Numbered from the stretch's first letter, positions 32,167-41,720 are shown. The stretch is DNA of 64,000 nt from Spiractinospora alimapuensis (GCF_018437505.1 NZ_CP072467.1:2046001-2110000), one strand, 5' to 3'. A program made the numbers and translations. Notes: generated from the sequence alone by a model not told the origin.

Positions 32167-34054
32167 GACCGTTCCTCCCGGCATCGATCCCGCCGCTACG
32201 GACGGCCTGCCGGGCGAGGTGTACCCACTCCTCCCCCAGGTGGCTCAACTGACGCAGGCGGAGTTCGGTCTCGGCGATCCCACGCAGCAGGCTGCCGTAC
32301 TCCCTCTGTTCGTCGAGGGACAAGACGGGTATCCGCGCGTTGCGCACCCCGGAACGACCGGAGGTGGACCGTCCGCTGTCGCCCCGCTCGCCAAGAAACC
32401 CGGCCAGGAAGTCAGGGTCGAGGTGGCTCGCCGCGACGCGCAGCAGGGTCAGTGTCGGTCCGAGTCCCACCCGCTGGTCCTCGCGAACCACGTGGGGAAC
32501 CCCTTCTCCTCTCGGGGGGACGATCACGTCGCCTTGCCGGGTGATCACACTGTCGGGGGTCTCGTGCGTGCGCTCACTCGCCGCGCGTCCCAGGCGCAGG
32601 TCCTGGGCGGTCAGGACCGGAAGGGTTCCCTCGCCCAGCGCGAGGTCGTTGGGCGAGCGCAGGAGCCGCACCTGCCCCTGGGTGACCAGCGCCCCGAGGG
32701 TCGTCGTCCGAGCGGAGGCGGTCGGCGAGGGCGCGTCCTCGGGAACCGCGGGTGGTTCGAGCCCGGGCATCTCCCGCTCCGTCCGCCGCAGCAGGGCGAG
32801 CAGTTCCTCCTGCAGTCTCGGAAGCCGTTCCACCGCCTGTCGGTCGACTCTGCCGGTGAAGTGAGTCGCGGGCGTCAGGTCGACGTCGCCGTCCATGAGG
32901 TCGGCGACGGGAATCGCCCGGGCGCAGTCGCCGAGTTCCTCCCCGGCGAGGTGGCGAGCCCACTGCGCGCCGACCGTCCGCGCGTCGGCGGCGCCGGACA
33001 CGGTCAGCACCGACGGCGTCACGTCGCCGGGCCCCTCGGGCCGACGCAGCACCCACAGGTGTGTGGTCTGGTCAAGCGGCTTGGGGAGCTCCACCACCGC
33101 CCGGACACAGCCGGCCCGCAGCAGGTTGGCGCGGATCCGACGTCCCGAGCGTCGGCTCGCGGTCGCGGCGGGCATGCGCATCACGACGCTTCCACCGGGG
33201 CGCACGTGGGCGAGGCAGTGCTGCAGCCACGCGAGGTCCGGTTCGCCCTTCGGAGGCAGGCCATAGGCCCACCGTGGGTCCATGGCCAGCGCCTCCTGGT
33301 CCCACTGCGTCTCCCGCAGCGGTGGGTCGCACAGGACCACGCCGTTTGTCGCCTGGTCGGAGAAGGCGTCGGTGGTGAGGGCGTCACCGATCGCGAGCTC
33401 GCACCGGTGTCCGCCCAGGAGCAGCCTGGCCTGGGCGATGATCCCCCGGGCCGCGTCTCCGGCCTGCAGGAGGAAGTCGTCGGCACCGGCGCGCTCCGCC
33501 GCCAGCGGCAGAACCCCGGTCCGGCACGCCGGGTCGAGGACGTTCTGTCCGTGGTGTACCCCGGCGAGGGACACCATCAGGTCGGCGATCGCGGGCGAGG
33601 TCTCGTCGTCCTCCTGCCGGGCCCAGGTCTCCTGGAAACGATCACACAGCCCGTCGTACAGCTCCCGCGGACTGTCCGCCTCACCCGTGACGGAATCACG
33701 GTCCAGCAGCACGCCCCACTCGGGAGCAGGAGGTGGCAGGAGCCCGGTGACGTCGATGCCGGCCAGTTCCGCTCCCAGATGAGCGAGGAACTCCGTCATG
33801 TGCGCGCCGCCGACGGACTCCGAACGCAACCACAGCCGATCGGCCGAGGTGGGAGCGAAGGTCCTGTCGTGCCGCTCGCACCAGTCCTCAACCTCCGACC
33901 AGGAGAACAGGGGGTTGGTGGAGGTCCCCGACACAGGGCGTGGGAAGTCCGGGTAGCGACGACGCCAGTTACTCACCGCGGGGCGGCGGACCTCCGCGAG
34001 ACGCGCGATGTCGGTCGCGCTCAGGAAGACGTCGGCCGGTGGGTCAACGCTCAC
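32156..34054 (-). CDS. HTH - N6-adenine DNA methylase - HsdS-like fusion protein
   Basis: A 632-residue protein. Residues ~10-60 are a MerR/excisionase-like HTH (SATDIARLAEVRRPAVSNWR). Residues ~130-390 are an HsdM-type methylase domain with motif I LDPACRTG (usual form DPACGTG) at 173-180 and a CDPPL at 242-246 where active enzymes have NPPF/NPPY. Residues ~455-620 resemble one HsdS target-recognition half (LGALVTQGQVRLL, ITRQGDVIVPPRGEG, IPVLSLDEQREYGSLLRGI, EL-LRQLSHLGEEW). Both catalytic motifs deviate, so it may bind without methylating. No restriction gene is nearby; a soluble kinase gene overlaps its end. Similar pairs exist in other actinomycetes. Confidence 0.85.
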   Translation of the reverse strand: MSVDPPADVFLSATDIARLAEVRRPAVSNWRRRYPDFPRPVSGTSTNPLFSWSEVEDWCERHDRTFAPTSADRLWLRSESVGGAHMTEFLAHLGAELAGIDVTGLLPPPAPEWGVLLDRDSVTGEADSPRELYDGLCDRFQETWARQEDDETSPAIADLMVSLAGVHHGQNVLDPACRTGVLPLAAERAGADDFLLQAGDAARGIIAQARLLLGGHRCELAIGDALTTDAFSDQATNGVVLCDPPLRETQWDQEALAMDPRWAYGLPPKGEPDLAWLQHCLAHVRPGGSVVMRMPAATASRRSGRRIRANLLRAGCVRAVVELPKPLDQTTHLWVLRRPEGPGDVTPSVLTVSGAADARTVGAQWARHLAGEELGDCARAIPVADLMDGDVDLTPATHFTGRVDRQAVERLPRLQEELLALLRRTEREMPGLEPPAVPEDAPSPTASARTTTLGALVTQGQVRLLRSPNDLALGEGTLPVLTAQDLRLGRAASERTHETPDSVITRQGDVIVPPRGEGVPHVVREDQRVGLGPTLTLLRVAASHLDPDFLAGFLGERGDSGRSTSGRSGVRNARIPVLSLDEQREYGSLLRGIAETELRLRQLSHLGEEWVHLARQAVRSGGIDAGRNGRDH

Positions 34055-34255
34055 TGTCCCCCCTCATCAGGTGGCGGTAGCAAACGCCGCGTGCGTGGTC
34101 CGGCGCGGACCGCAGCAGTCACTCTAGCGCGCTGTCGGCCCACTCGACCGACAGTCATGTTCATTCATTTCACATAAGTTGGTATGTTAAATTGATTCAC
34201 AGAGCGCCGTCTGATCGAGCCCCCACTCGACCCACACACCACAAGGAGCACCACC

Positions 34256-34708
34256 ATGAACCACGGCCCCGCCCCCCGTCGCGGCATGTCCACCGGAGCG
34301 AAGCTGGGGATCGGCTGCCTGGGCATCACCGCCGTCCTCGCCATCGGCGGCGTCGGCTGCATGGCCGTCGTGGCCAGCACCGCCTCCGATCCCGACGAAA
34401 CCGTCGACGCGGCAGACGCGGACACGGGAGACGAGGCGGAGGAGACCGAGGAGGACACCGGGACAACGGTCGGCAACGGGATCCACCTGGTCGACGACGA
34501 CATCCCGGCGGGCACGTACCAGACGGACGGCCCGGACGAGGACGACATCCTCCCGATGTGCTACTGGGCACGACTCTCCGGAACCAGCGGCGAACTGGAG
34601 GAAATCATCGCCAACGACAACCTGGAGGGCCCCGGAGTGGTGACGATCGAGGAATCCGACGTCGCGCTGGAACTTTCCGGCGGCTGCGACTGGACCCTGG
34701 ACGAGTAG
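34256..34708 (+). CDS. membrane-anchored secreted protein, unknown function
   Basis: A 150-residue protein with one hydrophobic segment (LGIGCLGITAVLAIGGVGCM, about residues 17-36), a very acidic Thr/Glu/Asp linker, and a C-terminal extracytoplasmic domain from about residue 74 (IHLVDDDIPAGTYQTDGP, CYWARLSGTSGELEEIIAND, LSGGCDWTL) with two conserved-looking Cys that could form a disulfide. This C-terminal module is frequent in actinomycete lipoproteins; its role is unknown. ATG 34256 follows AAGGAG. Confidence 0.8.
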   Translation: MNHGPAPRRGMSTGAKLGIGCLGITAVLAIGGVGCMAVVASTASDPDETVDAADADTGDEAEETEEDTGTTVGNGIHLVDDDIPAGTYQTDGPDEDDILPMCYWARLSGTSGELEEIIANDNLEGPGVVTIEESDVALELSGGCDWTLDE

Positions 34709-34798
34709 CCCTCCCCGTCGAAATCACAATGGCGTCGAGAATTTCGCCCTTAGCGATCACTAACTACAGGTGGGACGCCAACCACAACAACATCGCAA

Positions 34799-34816
34799 TT
34801 CGAACTTCAGTTCGAA
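34799..34816. promoter_or_regulatory. inverted repeat upstream of the oligopeptide importer operon
   Basis: TTCGAAC-TTCA-GTTCGAA, perfect 7-bp arms around 4 nt, about 155 nt before the binding-protein gene. A second repeat, GTTAC-TCAACT-GTAAC, follows at 34855-34870. This 260-nt region (34709-34968) is AT-rich for the genome. Candidate operator sites for operon control; no experimental basis. Confidence 0.4.
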
Positions 34817-34968
34817 ACTCCGGGGAGTGTCAGGAGTCACTTCAGTATCTGCGTGTTACTCAACTGTAACCGCACAGGTATTGCGCGTCTTCGCAGGTCA
34901 GGGAATAGTGCGGCTGATAGTCTCAACCGCTGCTGATTTCCCCCGTGCCTATAAGGAGGCGCTCGACA

Positions 34969-36600
34969 ATGGCAGTCCATAGGTCCCGTCCACTCATCGC
35001 CGCGACAGCCGCGGCGACGCTCCTGCTCACAGCGTGTGGCTCAGGAGGAGGAGAAGACTCCGACGCCGGTGCGACGGTGACCATCGATGGAGGTCAGCCG
35101 GAGAACCCGCTCGTGCCCGGAAACACGAACGAGGTCTTCGGTGGCGACATTCTCGACGCCCTCTTCTCCAAGCTCGTCAAGTACGACCCGGAAACCGCTG
35201 AGCCGGAGAACCTCATCGCGGAGTCCATTGAGACCGAGGACGACCAGACGTTCACCATCACCATCCGGGATGACTGGTCGTTCCACGACGGCACCGAGCT
35301 CGAGGCGCGCCACTTCGTGGACGCCTGGAACTACAACGCCTACGGCCCGAACGGTTTCGTCAACAACTACTGGTTCGAGCACATCGAGGGGTATGAGGAC
35401 CTCAACCCCGAGGACGAGGACGCCGAGCCCGAAGCCGAGGAGATGTCCGGTCTCGAGGTGATCGACGAGACCACCTTCGAGGTCACCCTGAACCAGGAGT
35501 TCTCGCTGTGGCCGTTCCAGCTCGGCTACACCGTCTACGCGCCCTACCCCGACTCCTTCTACGACGACCCCGAGGAGTTCGGCCGCAACCCCGTGGGCAA
35601 CGGCCCGTTCCAGTTCTCCTCCTGGAGCGACAACGAGGAGATCAGCGTCGAGGCCTGGGACGACTACCCCGGTGACGAGGGTGCCCAGATCGACGGCATC
35701 ACCTGGAAGATGTACGAGGACCGTGAGGCCGCCTACGCCGACCTCACCTCCGGCAACCTCGACATCATGACCCGCCTGACGCCGGCGGCCCTTGCCGACG
35801 ACGTCTACCAGGACGACCTCGGCGACCGGTACGTGGCCCAGGAGTCCGGTCTGGTCTTCTCCGCGACCATCACGGTCAACGAGGACGGCTACGACCACCC
35901 GCAGTTCCGCCAGGCGCTGTCCATGGCCACCAACCGTGAAGAGATGTCCGACCAGATCTTCAACGGATCGAACGGTCCCGCCGACGGCTGGGGAACCAGC
36001 GTCGTGCAGGCCTACCAGGACGACGCCTGCGGCGAGTTCTGCACCTTCGACCCGGACCGGGCGAACGAGCTGATGGAGGAGGCCCTGGACGACGGCTACG
36101 AGCTGCCCGACCAGGTCGAGTTCTTCTTCAACGACGACGCCGACCACCGCGAGTGGGTCGAGGCGACCGTGACGAGCTGGAACCAGGTGTTCGAGGACGT
36201 CGACGGCTTCGAGGCCGTGGCCGTTCCCGTCGCCACCTTCGGCGAGTTCCGCGAGAACATCAACGACCGGCAGTACGCGGGTCTGCTGCGCACCGGGTGG
36301 CAGATGGACTACCCGCACCTGGAGAACTTCCTCACCCCGCTGTTCGAGACCGACGCGTCCTCCAACGACGGTGACTACAGCAACGAGGACTTCGACGACC
36401 TGATGTCCGAGGCGCGAGGCACCCACGACGAGGACGACGCCGGCGAGCTGTACCAGGAGGCCGAGCGGATCCTCGCCGAGGACATGCCGACCCTCCCGAT
36501 CTTCGCGGGCCAGACGGTCACGGGTTACTCCGAGAACATGGACAATGTTGAGGTCACCCCGTTCAGCGTTCCCGCCTACGAACGCCTGACGGTGCAGTAG
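34969..36600 (+). CDS. oligopeptide ABC transporter substrate-binding lipoprotein
   Basis: A 543-residue SBP family 5 (DppA/OppA) lipoprotein. The signal peptide ends in LLLTACGSGGG with lipobox LTAC. The mature protein is very acidic and shows the family layout, e.g. VFGGDILDALFSKLVKYDPE, TFTITIRDDWSFHDGTELEA, NPVGNGPFQF and FRQALSMATNREEM. AAGGAGG lies 9 nt before the ATG at 34969. First gene of a five-gene importer operon; a strong hairpin after its stop may let it be expressed above the permease genes. Ligands are probably peptides. Confidence 0.93.
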   Translation: MAVHRSRPLIAATAAATLLLTACGSGGGEDSDAGATVTIDGGQPENPLVPGNTNEVFGGDILDALFSKLVKYDPETAEPENLIAESIETEDDQTFTITIRDDWSFHDGTELEARHFVDAWNYNAYGPNGFVNNYWFEHIEGYEDLNPEDEDAEPEAEEMSGLEVIDETTFEVTLNQEFSLWPFQLGYTVYAPYPDSFYDDPEEFGRNPVGNGPFQFSSWSDNEEISVEAWDDYPGDEGAQIDGITWKMYEDREAAYADLTSGNLDIMTRLTPAALADDVYQDDLGDRYVAQESGLVFSATITVNEDGYDHPQFRQALSMATNREEMSDQIFNGSNGPADGWGTSVVQAYQDDACGEFCTFDPDRANELMEEALDDGYELPDQVEFFFNDDADHREWVEATVTSWNQVFEDVDGFEAVAVPVATFGEFRENINDRQYAGLLRTGWQMDYPHLENFLTPLFETDASSNDGDYSNEDFDDLMSEARGTHDEDDAGELYQEAERILAEDMPTLPIFAGQTVTGYSENMDNVEVTPFSVPAYERLTVQ

Positions 36601-36618
36601 CCAGACGCGGTGATTCGC

Positions 36619-36648
36619 GGCGGAGCGCCCAGGTCCGGGCGCTCCGCC
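36619..36648 (+). terminator. hairpin between binding-protein and permease genes
   Basis: Perfect 12-bp stem GGCGGAGCGCCC / GGGCGCTCCGCC with loop AGGTCC, 18 nt after the lipoprotein stop and 20 nt before the permease start. Such intra-operon hairpins act as partial terminators or mRNA stabilisers, giving more binding protein than membrane components. Confidence 0.75.
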
Positions 36649-36667
36649 AGCCTGTGAGAGGACACAC

Positions 36668-37594
36668 ATGGGCCGCTATCTGCTCCGGCGACTGCTCCAG
36701 GTCATCCCGGTCCTGTTCGGCACCACGTTCCTGGTCTACGTGGTCGTCTGGCGGATTCCCGGTGACCCCTTCGCCGGACGTTGCGGGGACCGGGCGTGCC
36801 CGGAGGCGTACATCAACGCCATGCACGAACAGTTCCGACTGAACGAGCCACTGCTCGTGCAGTACGGCCACTACATCGCCAACATGCTCCAGGGCGATCT
36901 CGGGTTGACCTACAACATGGTCCCCGTCTCCGACCTGATCGCGCAGGCGACCCCGATCACCATCCGGTTGGCCCTGGTCGCCCTCGCCTTCGAGATCGTG
37001 ATCGGCGTCGTCGCCGGCGTCATCGCCGGCCTGCGCCGCAACAGCTTCTTCGACAACCTCGTCTTCGTGAGCACGCTGCTCGCCCTCTCCGTGCCGGTCT
37101 TCGTGCTCGGTCGGTTCCTGCAGTGGCTGCTCGGCGTCCAGTGGGGCATCATCACGCCCACAGTGTCGGGGGACGCCACCTGGGGCGAGCTCATAGTCCC
37201 GGGCATCGTCATCGCGACCACCACGACAGCGGTCCTGGCGCGGCTGGCACGAACGACGATCGCGGAGAACCTGCGCGCCGACTACGTCCGTACCGCGATC
37301 GCCAAGGGGCTGCCGCGGCGACGAGTGATCGGCGTCCACCTACTCCGCAACTCACTGATCCCCATCGTCACCCTCATCGGGCTGGACCTGGGGACCTTGA
37401 TGGTCGGGGCCGTGGTCACCGAGGGCATCTTCAACATCAACGGACTCGGCGGACTGGTCTACCGCCACGTGCTGCGGTTGGACGCCACGGTGGTGGTGCC
37501 CGTCGCCACCCTGTTCGTCCTGATCTACATCATCGCCAACCTCGTCGTCGACCTGCTGTACGGCGTTCTCGACCCCAGGATCCGATATGAGTGA
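36668..37594 (+). CDS. oligopeptide ABC permease DppB-like
   Basis: A 308-residue permease. N-terminal MGRYLLRRLLQVIPVLFGTT and WRIPGDPFAGRCG are typical of DppB/OppB; the EAA region is YVRTAIAKGLPRRRVIGVHLLRNSLIP. About six membrane segments. Conserved insertion with two Cys (RCGDRACPEAY) in the first periplasmic loop. The stop overlaps the next permease start by 8 nt. Confidence 0.93.
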   Translation: MGRYLLRRLLQVIPVLFGTTFLVYVVVWRIPGDPFAGRCGDRACPEAYINAMHEQFRLNEPLLVQYGHYIANMLQGDLGLTYNMVPVSDLIAQATPITIRLALVALAFEIVIGVVAGVIAGLRRNSFFDNLVFVSTLLALSVPVFVLGRFLQWLLGVQWGIITPTVSGDATWGELIVPGIVIATTTTAVLARLARTTIAENLRADYVRTAIAKGLPRRRVIGVHLLRNSLIPIVTLIGLDLGTLMVGAVVTEGIFNINGLGGLVYRHVLRLDATVVVPVATLFVLIYIIANLVVDLLYGVLDPRIRYE

Positions 37595-38492
37595 ACAGCT
37601 AGCTCAGGCCGGCCCGAGCGAACGCCCACGCGGACTGTGGGACGACGCGTGGGACGAGCTGAAACGCCGGCCGATCTTCTGGATCTCGCTCGGTCTCATC
37701 ATCCTGTTCATCCTGATGGCCGCGTTTCCCGGTCTCTTCACCCGGGTCAGTCCGCACTACGCGGACCTGAGCCGCAACATGGAGGGCCCCAGCGCGGAAC
37801 ACTGGTTCGGACTGGACCGCCAGGGTCGCGACGTCTACGCGCGCACCATCTACGGCGCGCGCGCCTCGATCATCGTGGGACTCGCGGCGACGTTGGTCAC
37901 CACCGTTCTCGGTGGCCTGTTGGGCATGCTCGCCGCCTATCTCGGCGGGTGGGCGGACTCCCTCATCTCACGCTTCGGCGAGATCCTGCTCGGCCTGCCG
38001 TTCGTGCTCGGCGCCATCATCATCCTCACCACCTTCGCCGGCTCCCAGAGCGGTGCGGGACCCGTGATGATCATGTCGCTCGTGGTGGGCACGCTCACGC
38101 TCCTGTCCTGGCCGCTGGTGGCACGAATCGCCCGATCGGCCGTCTACGCCGTGAAACAGGCCGACTACGTGCAGGCCGCCCGGGCCCTGGGCGCGAGTCC
38201 GTTCCGGATCATGTTCCGGCACCTGCTGCCCAACGCGCTGGCTCCGGTGATCGTGTACGGATCGCTGCTGATCGCCACGTTCATCAGCGCGGAGGCGACG
38301 CTGTCGTTCCTTGGCGTGGGCCTTCGGCCGCCGGTCGTCTCCTGGGGAATCCAGATCTCCGAAGCGGGGGACTTCATCCGGCAGGCGTTCTTCCTGACGG
38401 CGTTCCCCACGGCGTTCCTGTGCGTCACGGTGCTGGCCTTCGTCATGTTGGGTGACGCCGTCCGCGACGCTCTCGACCCGAAGCTGCGATAG
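37587..38492 (+). CDS. oligopeptide ABC permease DppC-like
   Basis: A 301-residue permease. The N-terminus is cytoplasmic, followed by a helix (FWISLGLIILFILMAAFPGL), then HWFGLDRQGRDVYARTIYGA, the hallmark of DppC/OppC. EAA loop: YVQAARALGASPFRIMFRHLLP. It pairs with the preceding DppB-like permease and starts inside that gene's end. Confidence 0.93.
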   Translation: MSEQLAQAGPSERPRGLWDDAWDELKRRPIFWISLGLIILFILMAAFPGLFTRVSPHYADLSRNMEGPSAEHWFGLDRQGRDVYARTIYGARASIIVGLAATLVTTVLGGLLGMLAAYLGGWADSLISRFGEILLGLPFVLGAIIILTTFAGSQSGAGPVMIMSLVVGTLTLLSWPLVARIARSAVYAVKQADYVQAARALGASPFRIMFRHLLPNALAPVIVYGSLLIATFISAEATLSFLGVGLRPPVVSWGIQISEAGDFIRQAFFLTAFPTAFLCVTVLAFVMLGDAVRDALDPKLR

Positions 38493-38505
38493 GAGTTGTG
38501 AAGCA

Positions 38506-39528
38506 GTGACCCTGCAGACCAGGGACTCAGACAGCCGCTCCGGGGCGCTACTGGAGGTCGAGGACCTCGAGGTCGAGTTCCACACCCGCGCGGGCATCGT
38601 CAAGGCCGTCAACGGCGTGAGCTTCAGCGTGGACCCCGGCGAGACACTGGCCGTACTGGGCGAGTCCGGATCCGGCAAGAGCGTCACGGCCCAGACCATC
38701 ATGGGCATCCTGGATATGCCGCCCGCGGTGGTCAAGGGTGGATCCATCCGGTTCCGTGACTCCGACCTGCTCACCATGTCCGACGCCGAACGGCGGAAGA
38801 TCCGCGGTGACGGCATAGCCATGATCTTCCAGGACGCGCTCTCCGCGTTGAACCCGGTGTTCACCGTCGGCTGGCAGATCGCGGAGATGTTCCGGGTCCA
38901 CCGCGGCATGTCCCGCTCGGACGCCAAGAAGAGGGCGATCGAGCTGATGGAGCGGGTCCACATCCCCGCCGCCGCCAAACGGGTCAACGACTACCCGCAC
39001 CAGTTCTCCGGCGGTATGCGCCAGCGCATCATGATCGCGATGTCGATCGCCTTGGACCCCGAGATCCTCATCGCCGACGAGCCCACCACCGCCCTCGACG
39101 TGACGGTGCAGGCCCAGATCATGGAACTGCTCGGGGAACTGCAGCAGGAGAGCGGGATGGGGCTCATCCTCATCACGCATGACCTCGGCGTCGTCGCCGA
39201 CATCGCCGACCGGACCTCGGTCATGTACGCGGGTCGCGTCGTGGAGCAGGCCGGCGTCTTCGAGGCCTACGAGGCTCCCGCCCACCCCTACACCCGTGGC
39301 CTGCTCGACTCCATCCCACGGCTGGACCAGAAGGGCGGTGACCTGCACGCGATCAGCGGGGCGCCGCCGGACCTGCTGAACATGCCCTCGGGGTGCGCGT
39401 TCAACCCACGGTGCCGCTTCCGCAAGGAGGACTGCCTCACCGCGGCACCGCCGCTGTACGAGATCGGTGCCGGACGCCGCGCGGCTTGCCACTACCACCA
39501 GGAGGTTCTCGATGACGCAGAGCGGTGA
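38506..39528 (+). CDS. oligopeptide ABC ATPase DppD-like
   Basis: A 340-residue ATPase. Walker [10 protein letters not shown], signature [15 protein letters not shown], Walker [15 protein letters not shown], and the C-terminal oligopeptide-type region [12 protein letters not shown] with [14 protein letters not shown], whose Cys residues often bind an iron-sulfur cluster in this family. The start is GTG 38506 with AGGAG 10 nt upstream. The 3' end overlaps the second ATPase gene by 17 nt. Confidence 0.93.
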   Translation: MTLQTRDSDSRSGALLEVEDLEVEFHTRAGIVKAVNGVSFSVDPGETLAVLGESGSGKSVTAQTIMGILDMPPAVVKGGSIRFRDSDLLTMSDAERRKIRGDGIAMIFQDALSALNPVFTVGWQIAEMFRVHRGMSRSDAKKRAIELMERVHIPAAAKRVNDYPHQFSGGMRQRIMIAMSIALDPEILIADEPTTALDVTVQAQIMELLGELQQESGMGLILITHDLGVVADIADRTSVMYAGRVVEQAGVFEAYEAPAHPYTRGLLDSIPRLDQKGGDLHAISGAPPDLLNMPSGCAFNPRCRFRKEDCLTAAPPLYEIGAGRRAACHYHQEVLDDAER

Positions 39529-40552
39529 CCTCGCGACACCGTCGGCGGAGCCCGTCCTGGAGGTCCGCGACCTGGTCAAGCACTATCCGCTGACGCAGGG
39601 GGTCCTGTTCAAGCGGAAGATCGGGGCGGTGCAGGCCGTCGACGGGGTGAGTTTCTCCCTGCGGCCGGGCGAGACACTCGGTGTCGTGGGCGAGAGCGGG
39701 TCCGGTAAGTCGACGCTGGCCAAGATGCTGGTGGGTCTGGAGCGTCCCACCTCGGGCTCGATCGAGGTCCATGGCTTGGACGTCGCGAGCCTTCGGGGCG
39801 CGGAGCTGAAGCGGATGCGCCGCGACATCCAGATGATCTTCCAGGATCCCTACACGTCGCTGAACCCTCGGATGACGGTCGGCGACATCGTGTGTGAGCC
39901 CTTCGCGATCCACCCCGACGTCGTGCCGGTGGCGGAGCGACGGGGCCGCGCCCAGGAACTCCTGGAGGTCGTGGGCCTCAACCCGAACCACATCAACCGC
40001 TATCCCCACCAGTTCTCCGGTGGACAGCGCCAGCGCATCGGTATCGCGCGGGCACTGGCACTGCGGCCCAGCATCATCGTGTGCGACGAACCGGTGTCCG
40101 CGCTGGACGTCTCCATCCAGGCGCAGGTCATCAACCTGTTGGAGAAGCTGCAGGACGAGTTCGGGCTCGCCTACATCTTCATCGCGCACGACCTGTCCGT
40201 GGTGCGCCACATCTCCGACCGGGTCGCTGTGATGTACCTGGGGCGGTTCGTGGAGTCGGGCTCGGACACGGCGATCTACGAGAACACCAGTCACCCCTAC
40301 ACCCAGGCCCTGCTCTCCGCGGTTCCCAACCCGACGCCGGTGGGGCGGGACTCGCGGGAACGCATCCTGCTGTCCGGGGACGTTCCCAGCCCCGCGAACC
40401 CGCCCTCGGGGTGCCGGTTCCGCACCCGGTGCTGGAAGGCCGAGGACATCTGCACGGTGGAGGATCCCGAGCTCACCGTCCGCCCGGGGACGGACCACCC
40501 CAGCGCCTGCCACTTCGCCGAGGGGCACGACGTGGTGCGCACCGACGCCTGA
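39512..40552 (+). CDS. oligopeptide ABC ATPase DppF-like
   Basis: A 346-residue ATPase, the second nucleotide-binding subunit. Walker [25 protein letters not shown], signature [15 protein letters not shown], Walker [15 protein letters not shown], and C-terminal [20 protein letters not shown] lies 6 nt before the ATG at 39512. Last gene of the importer operon, followed 4 nt after its stop by a terminator hairpin. Confidence 0.93.
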   Translation: MTQSGDLATPSAEPVLEVRDLVKHYPLTQGVLFKRKIGAVQAVDGVSFSLRPGETLGVVGESGSGKSTLAKMLVGLERPTSGSIEVHGLDVASLRGAELKRMRRDIQMIFQDPYTSLNPRMTVGDIVCEPFAIHPDVVPVAERRGRAQELLEVVGLNPNHINRYPHQFSGGQRQRIGIARALALRPSIIVCDEPVSALDVSIQAQVINLLEKLQDEFGLAYIFIAHDLSVVRHISDRVAVMYLGRFVESGSDTAIYENTSHPYTQALLSAVPNPTPVGRDSRERILLSGDVPSPANPPSGCRFRTRCWKAEDICTVEDPELTVRPGTDHPSACHFAEGHDVVRTDA

Positions 40553-40555
40553 CAC

Positions 40556-40592
40556 ACATGGGCCGGCGGACCGTAGGTTCGCCGGCCCATGT
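40556..40592. terminator. bidirectional terminator hairpin
   Basis: Perfect 13-bp stem ACATGGGCCGGCG / CGCCGGCCCATGT with an 11-nt loop, between the convergent importer operon and methyltransferase gene. Confidence 0.85.
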
Positions 40593-40599
40593 CGTCTGG

Positions 40600-41196
40600 T
40601 CAGTCCGGCCGGTGGGCCGCCACCCGCTCCACCAGTCCCCACCGCAGTCGCTGGTCCCGGTCGATGACGAACCCCCGTTCCCGCACCAGCGTCAGGGGGC
40701 GTGACCGAGGCCGGGGACGTCGTCGCTCCCACCAGAGCCACGGCGCCCGCGTGTACTCGACGTGGTCCACGAGCAGAAGCCGACCCCCGGGACGCAGCAC
40801 GCGCCACATCTCCGCGATGGCGGCGCGCTGGTCGGGGATCGTGCACAGCGCGAGCGCGCACACCACGGTGTCGAAGGAGCCGTCGGGGAACGGCAGCCGT
40901 TGCGCGTCGGCCACCCGGAGGTCCACGTTCCGCCCGAGCCGACGGGCGTGGGCGCGTGCGCGCGCCAACATCCCGCGGCTGATGTCGACCGCCGTGAGTT
41001 CGACACCCGCGGCGTAGTGCTCGAGATCGCGTCCCGTCCCCACCGCGATCTCGAGCGTCACTCCTCGCGCCCGACCACAGAGCCACGCGCGACTGTCGGA
41101 GATGACGATCCCCTCCAGGGAAGCGCCTCTGTCGTACCGTGGGGCGGCCTCGTCCCAGCGCTGCCGCACCTGTGCCGTCGCGTCGTCGTCGACCAT
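40600..41196 (-). CDS. class I methyltransferase, UbiE/COQ5-like
   Basis: A 198-residue methyltransferase. The SAM motif reads VTLEIAVGTGRDLEHY, followed by LTAVDISRGMLARARAHARR, DAQRLPFPDGSFDTVV and VLRPGGRLLLVDHVE; this resembles phospholipid or quinone methyltransferases. I use the ATG at 41196 with GAGG 9 nt upstream; the in-frame start at 41211 would add five residues. It is divergent from a MerR regulator, which may control it. Confidence 0.88.
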   Translation of the reverse strand: MVDDDATAQVRQRWDEAAPRYDRGASLEGIVISDSRAWLCGRARGVTLEIAVGTGRDLEHYAAGVELTAVDISRGMLARARAHARRLGRNVDLRVADAQRLPFPDGSFDTVVCALALCTIPDQRAAIAEMWRVLRPGGRLLLVDHVEYTRAPWLWWERRRPRPRSRPLTLVRERGFVIDRDQRLRWGLVERVAAHRPD

Positions 41197-41258
41197 CCCG
41201 CCGCACCTCACTCTCCGTGGTGTTGACTCGTACCCCCACTGTGGAAGTTAATGTCGGC

Positions 41259-41720
41259 ATGAAGTCAAACCCGGATGACATGTCCATCGGTGAGCTGGCG
41301 GAGCGGTTCGACCTCGCCACCCATGTCCTGCGCCACTGGGAGTCCGTGGGCGTGATCCAGCCCTATCGACGACCCAACGGCCACCGGCGCTACGGCAGGG
41401 AGCACATCGCGCGCGTCGCCGTGATCCTCGCCGGGCAGGAGGTGGGGGTCAGCCTTGAGCGGCTGCGGGAGCTCGTCCACGCGGAGACTGGTGCGGCCCG
41501 CCGCGACCTGCTGCGACGTCAGGCCGACGAACTCGACGAGCGGATCGCGCGGCTCCGCACCGCCCGCGAGGTCATCGAACATCCGCTGCACTGCCCGTCC
41601 GGCGACTTCTACTCCTGCCCCGATTTCCACGCGCGTCTCGTCGCCCTCACCGAGGGTGAGTGCGCGCCGCCGTCCAGGGATCGCCAACTGTTGCCCGCTC
41701 CCACTCCCTTTCCCCGGTAG
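41259..41720 (+). CDS. MerR-family regulator
   Basis: A 153-residue MerR protein. The winged helix reads SIGELAERFDLATHVLRHWE, then GVIQPYRRPNGHRRYGREHI. A coiled dimer helix follows (RDLLRRQADELDERIARL). The C-terminus has HCPSGDFYSCPDFH, with two Cys and nearby His that could sense a metal or thiol reagent. The start could be ATG 41259 or 41280. Upstream, TTGACT (41222) and GTTAAT are 18 bp apart, close to the long spacing seen at MerR-controlled promoters. The divergent neighbour is a methyltransferase. Confidence 0.88.
   Translation: MKSNPDDMSIGELAERFDLATHVLRHWESVGVIQPYRRPNGHRRYGREHIARVAVILAGQEVGVSLERLRELVHAETGAARRDLLRRQADELDERIARLRTAREVIEHPLHCPSGDFYSCPDFHARLVALTEGECAPPSRDRQLLPAPTPFPR

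Noticed and set aside
30571-34054. Full Pgl or BREX system
   Set aside because: Only a kinase and a methylase-like protein are present; no PglY/PglZ, BrxC or BrxL homologue was seen in the window.
34799-34816. GTTCGAA as part of a tRNA T-arm
   Set aside because: No acceptor stem, D-arm or anticodon arm can be built around it; it is a simple inverted repeat.
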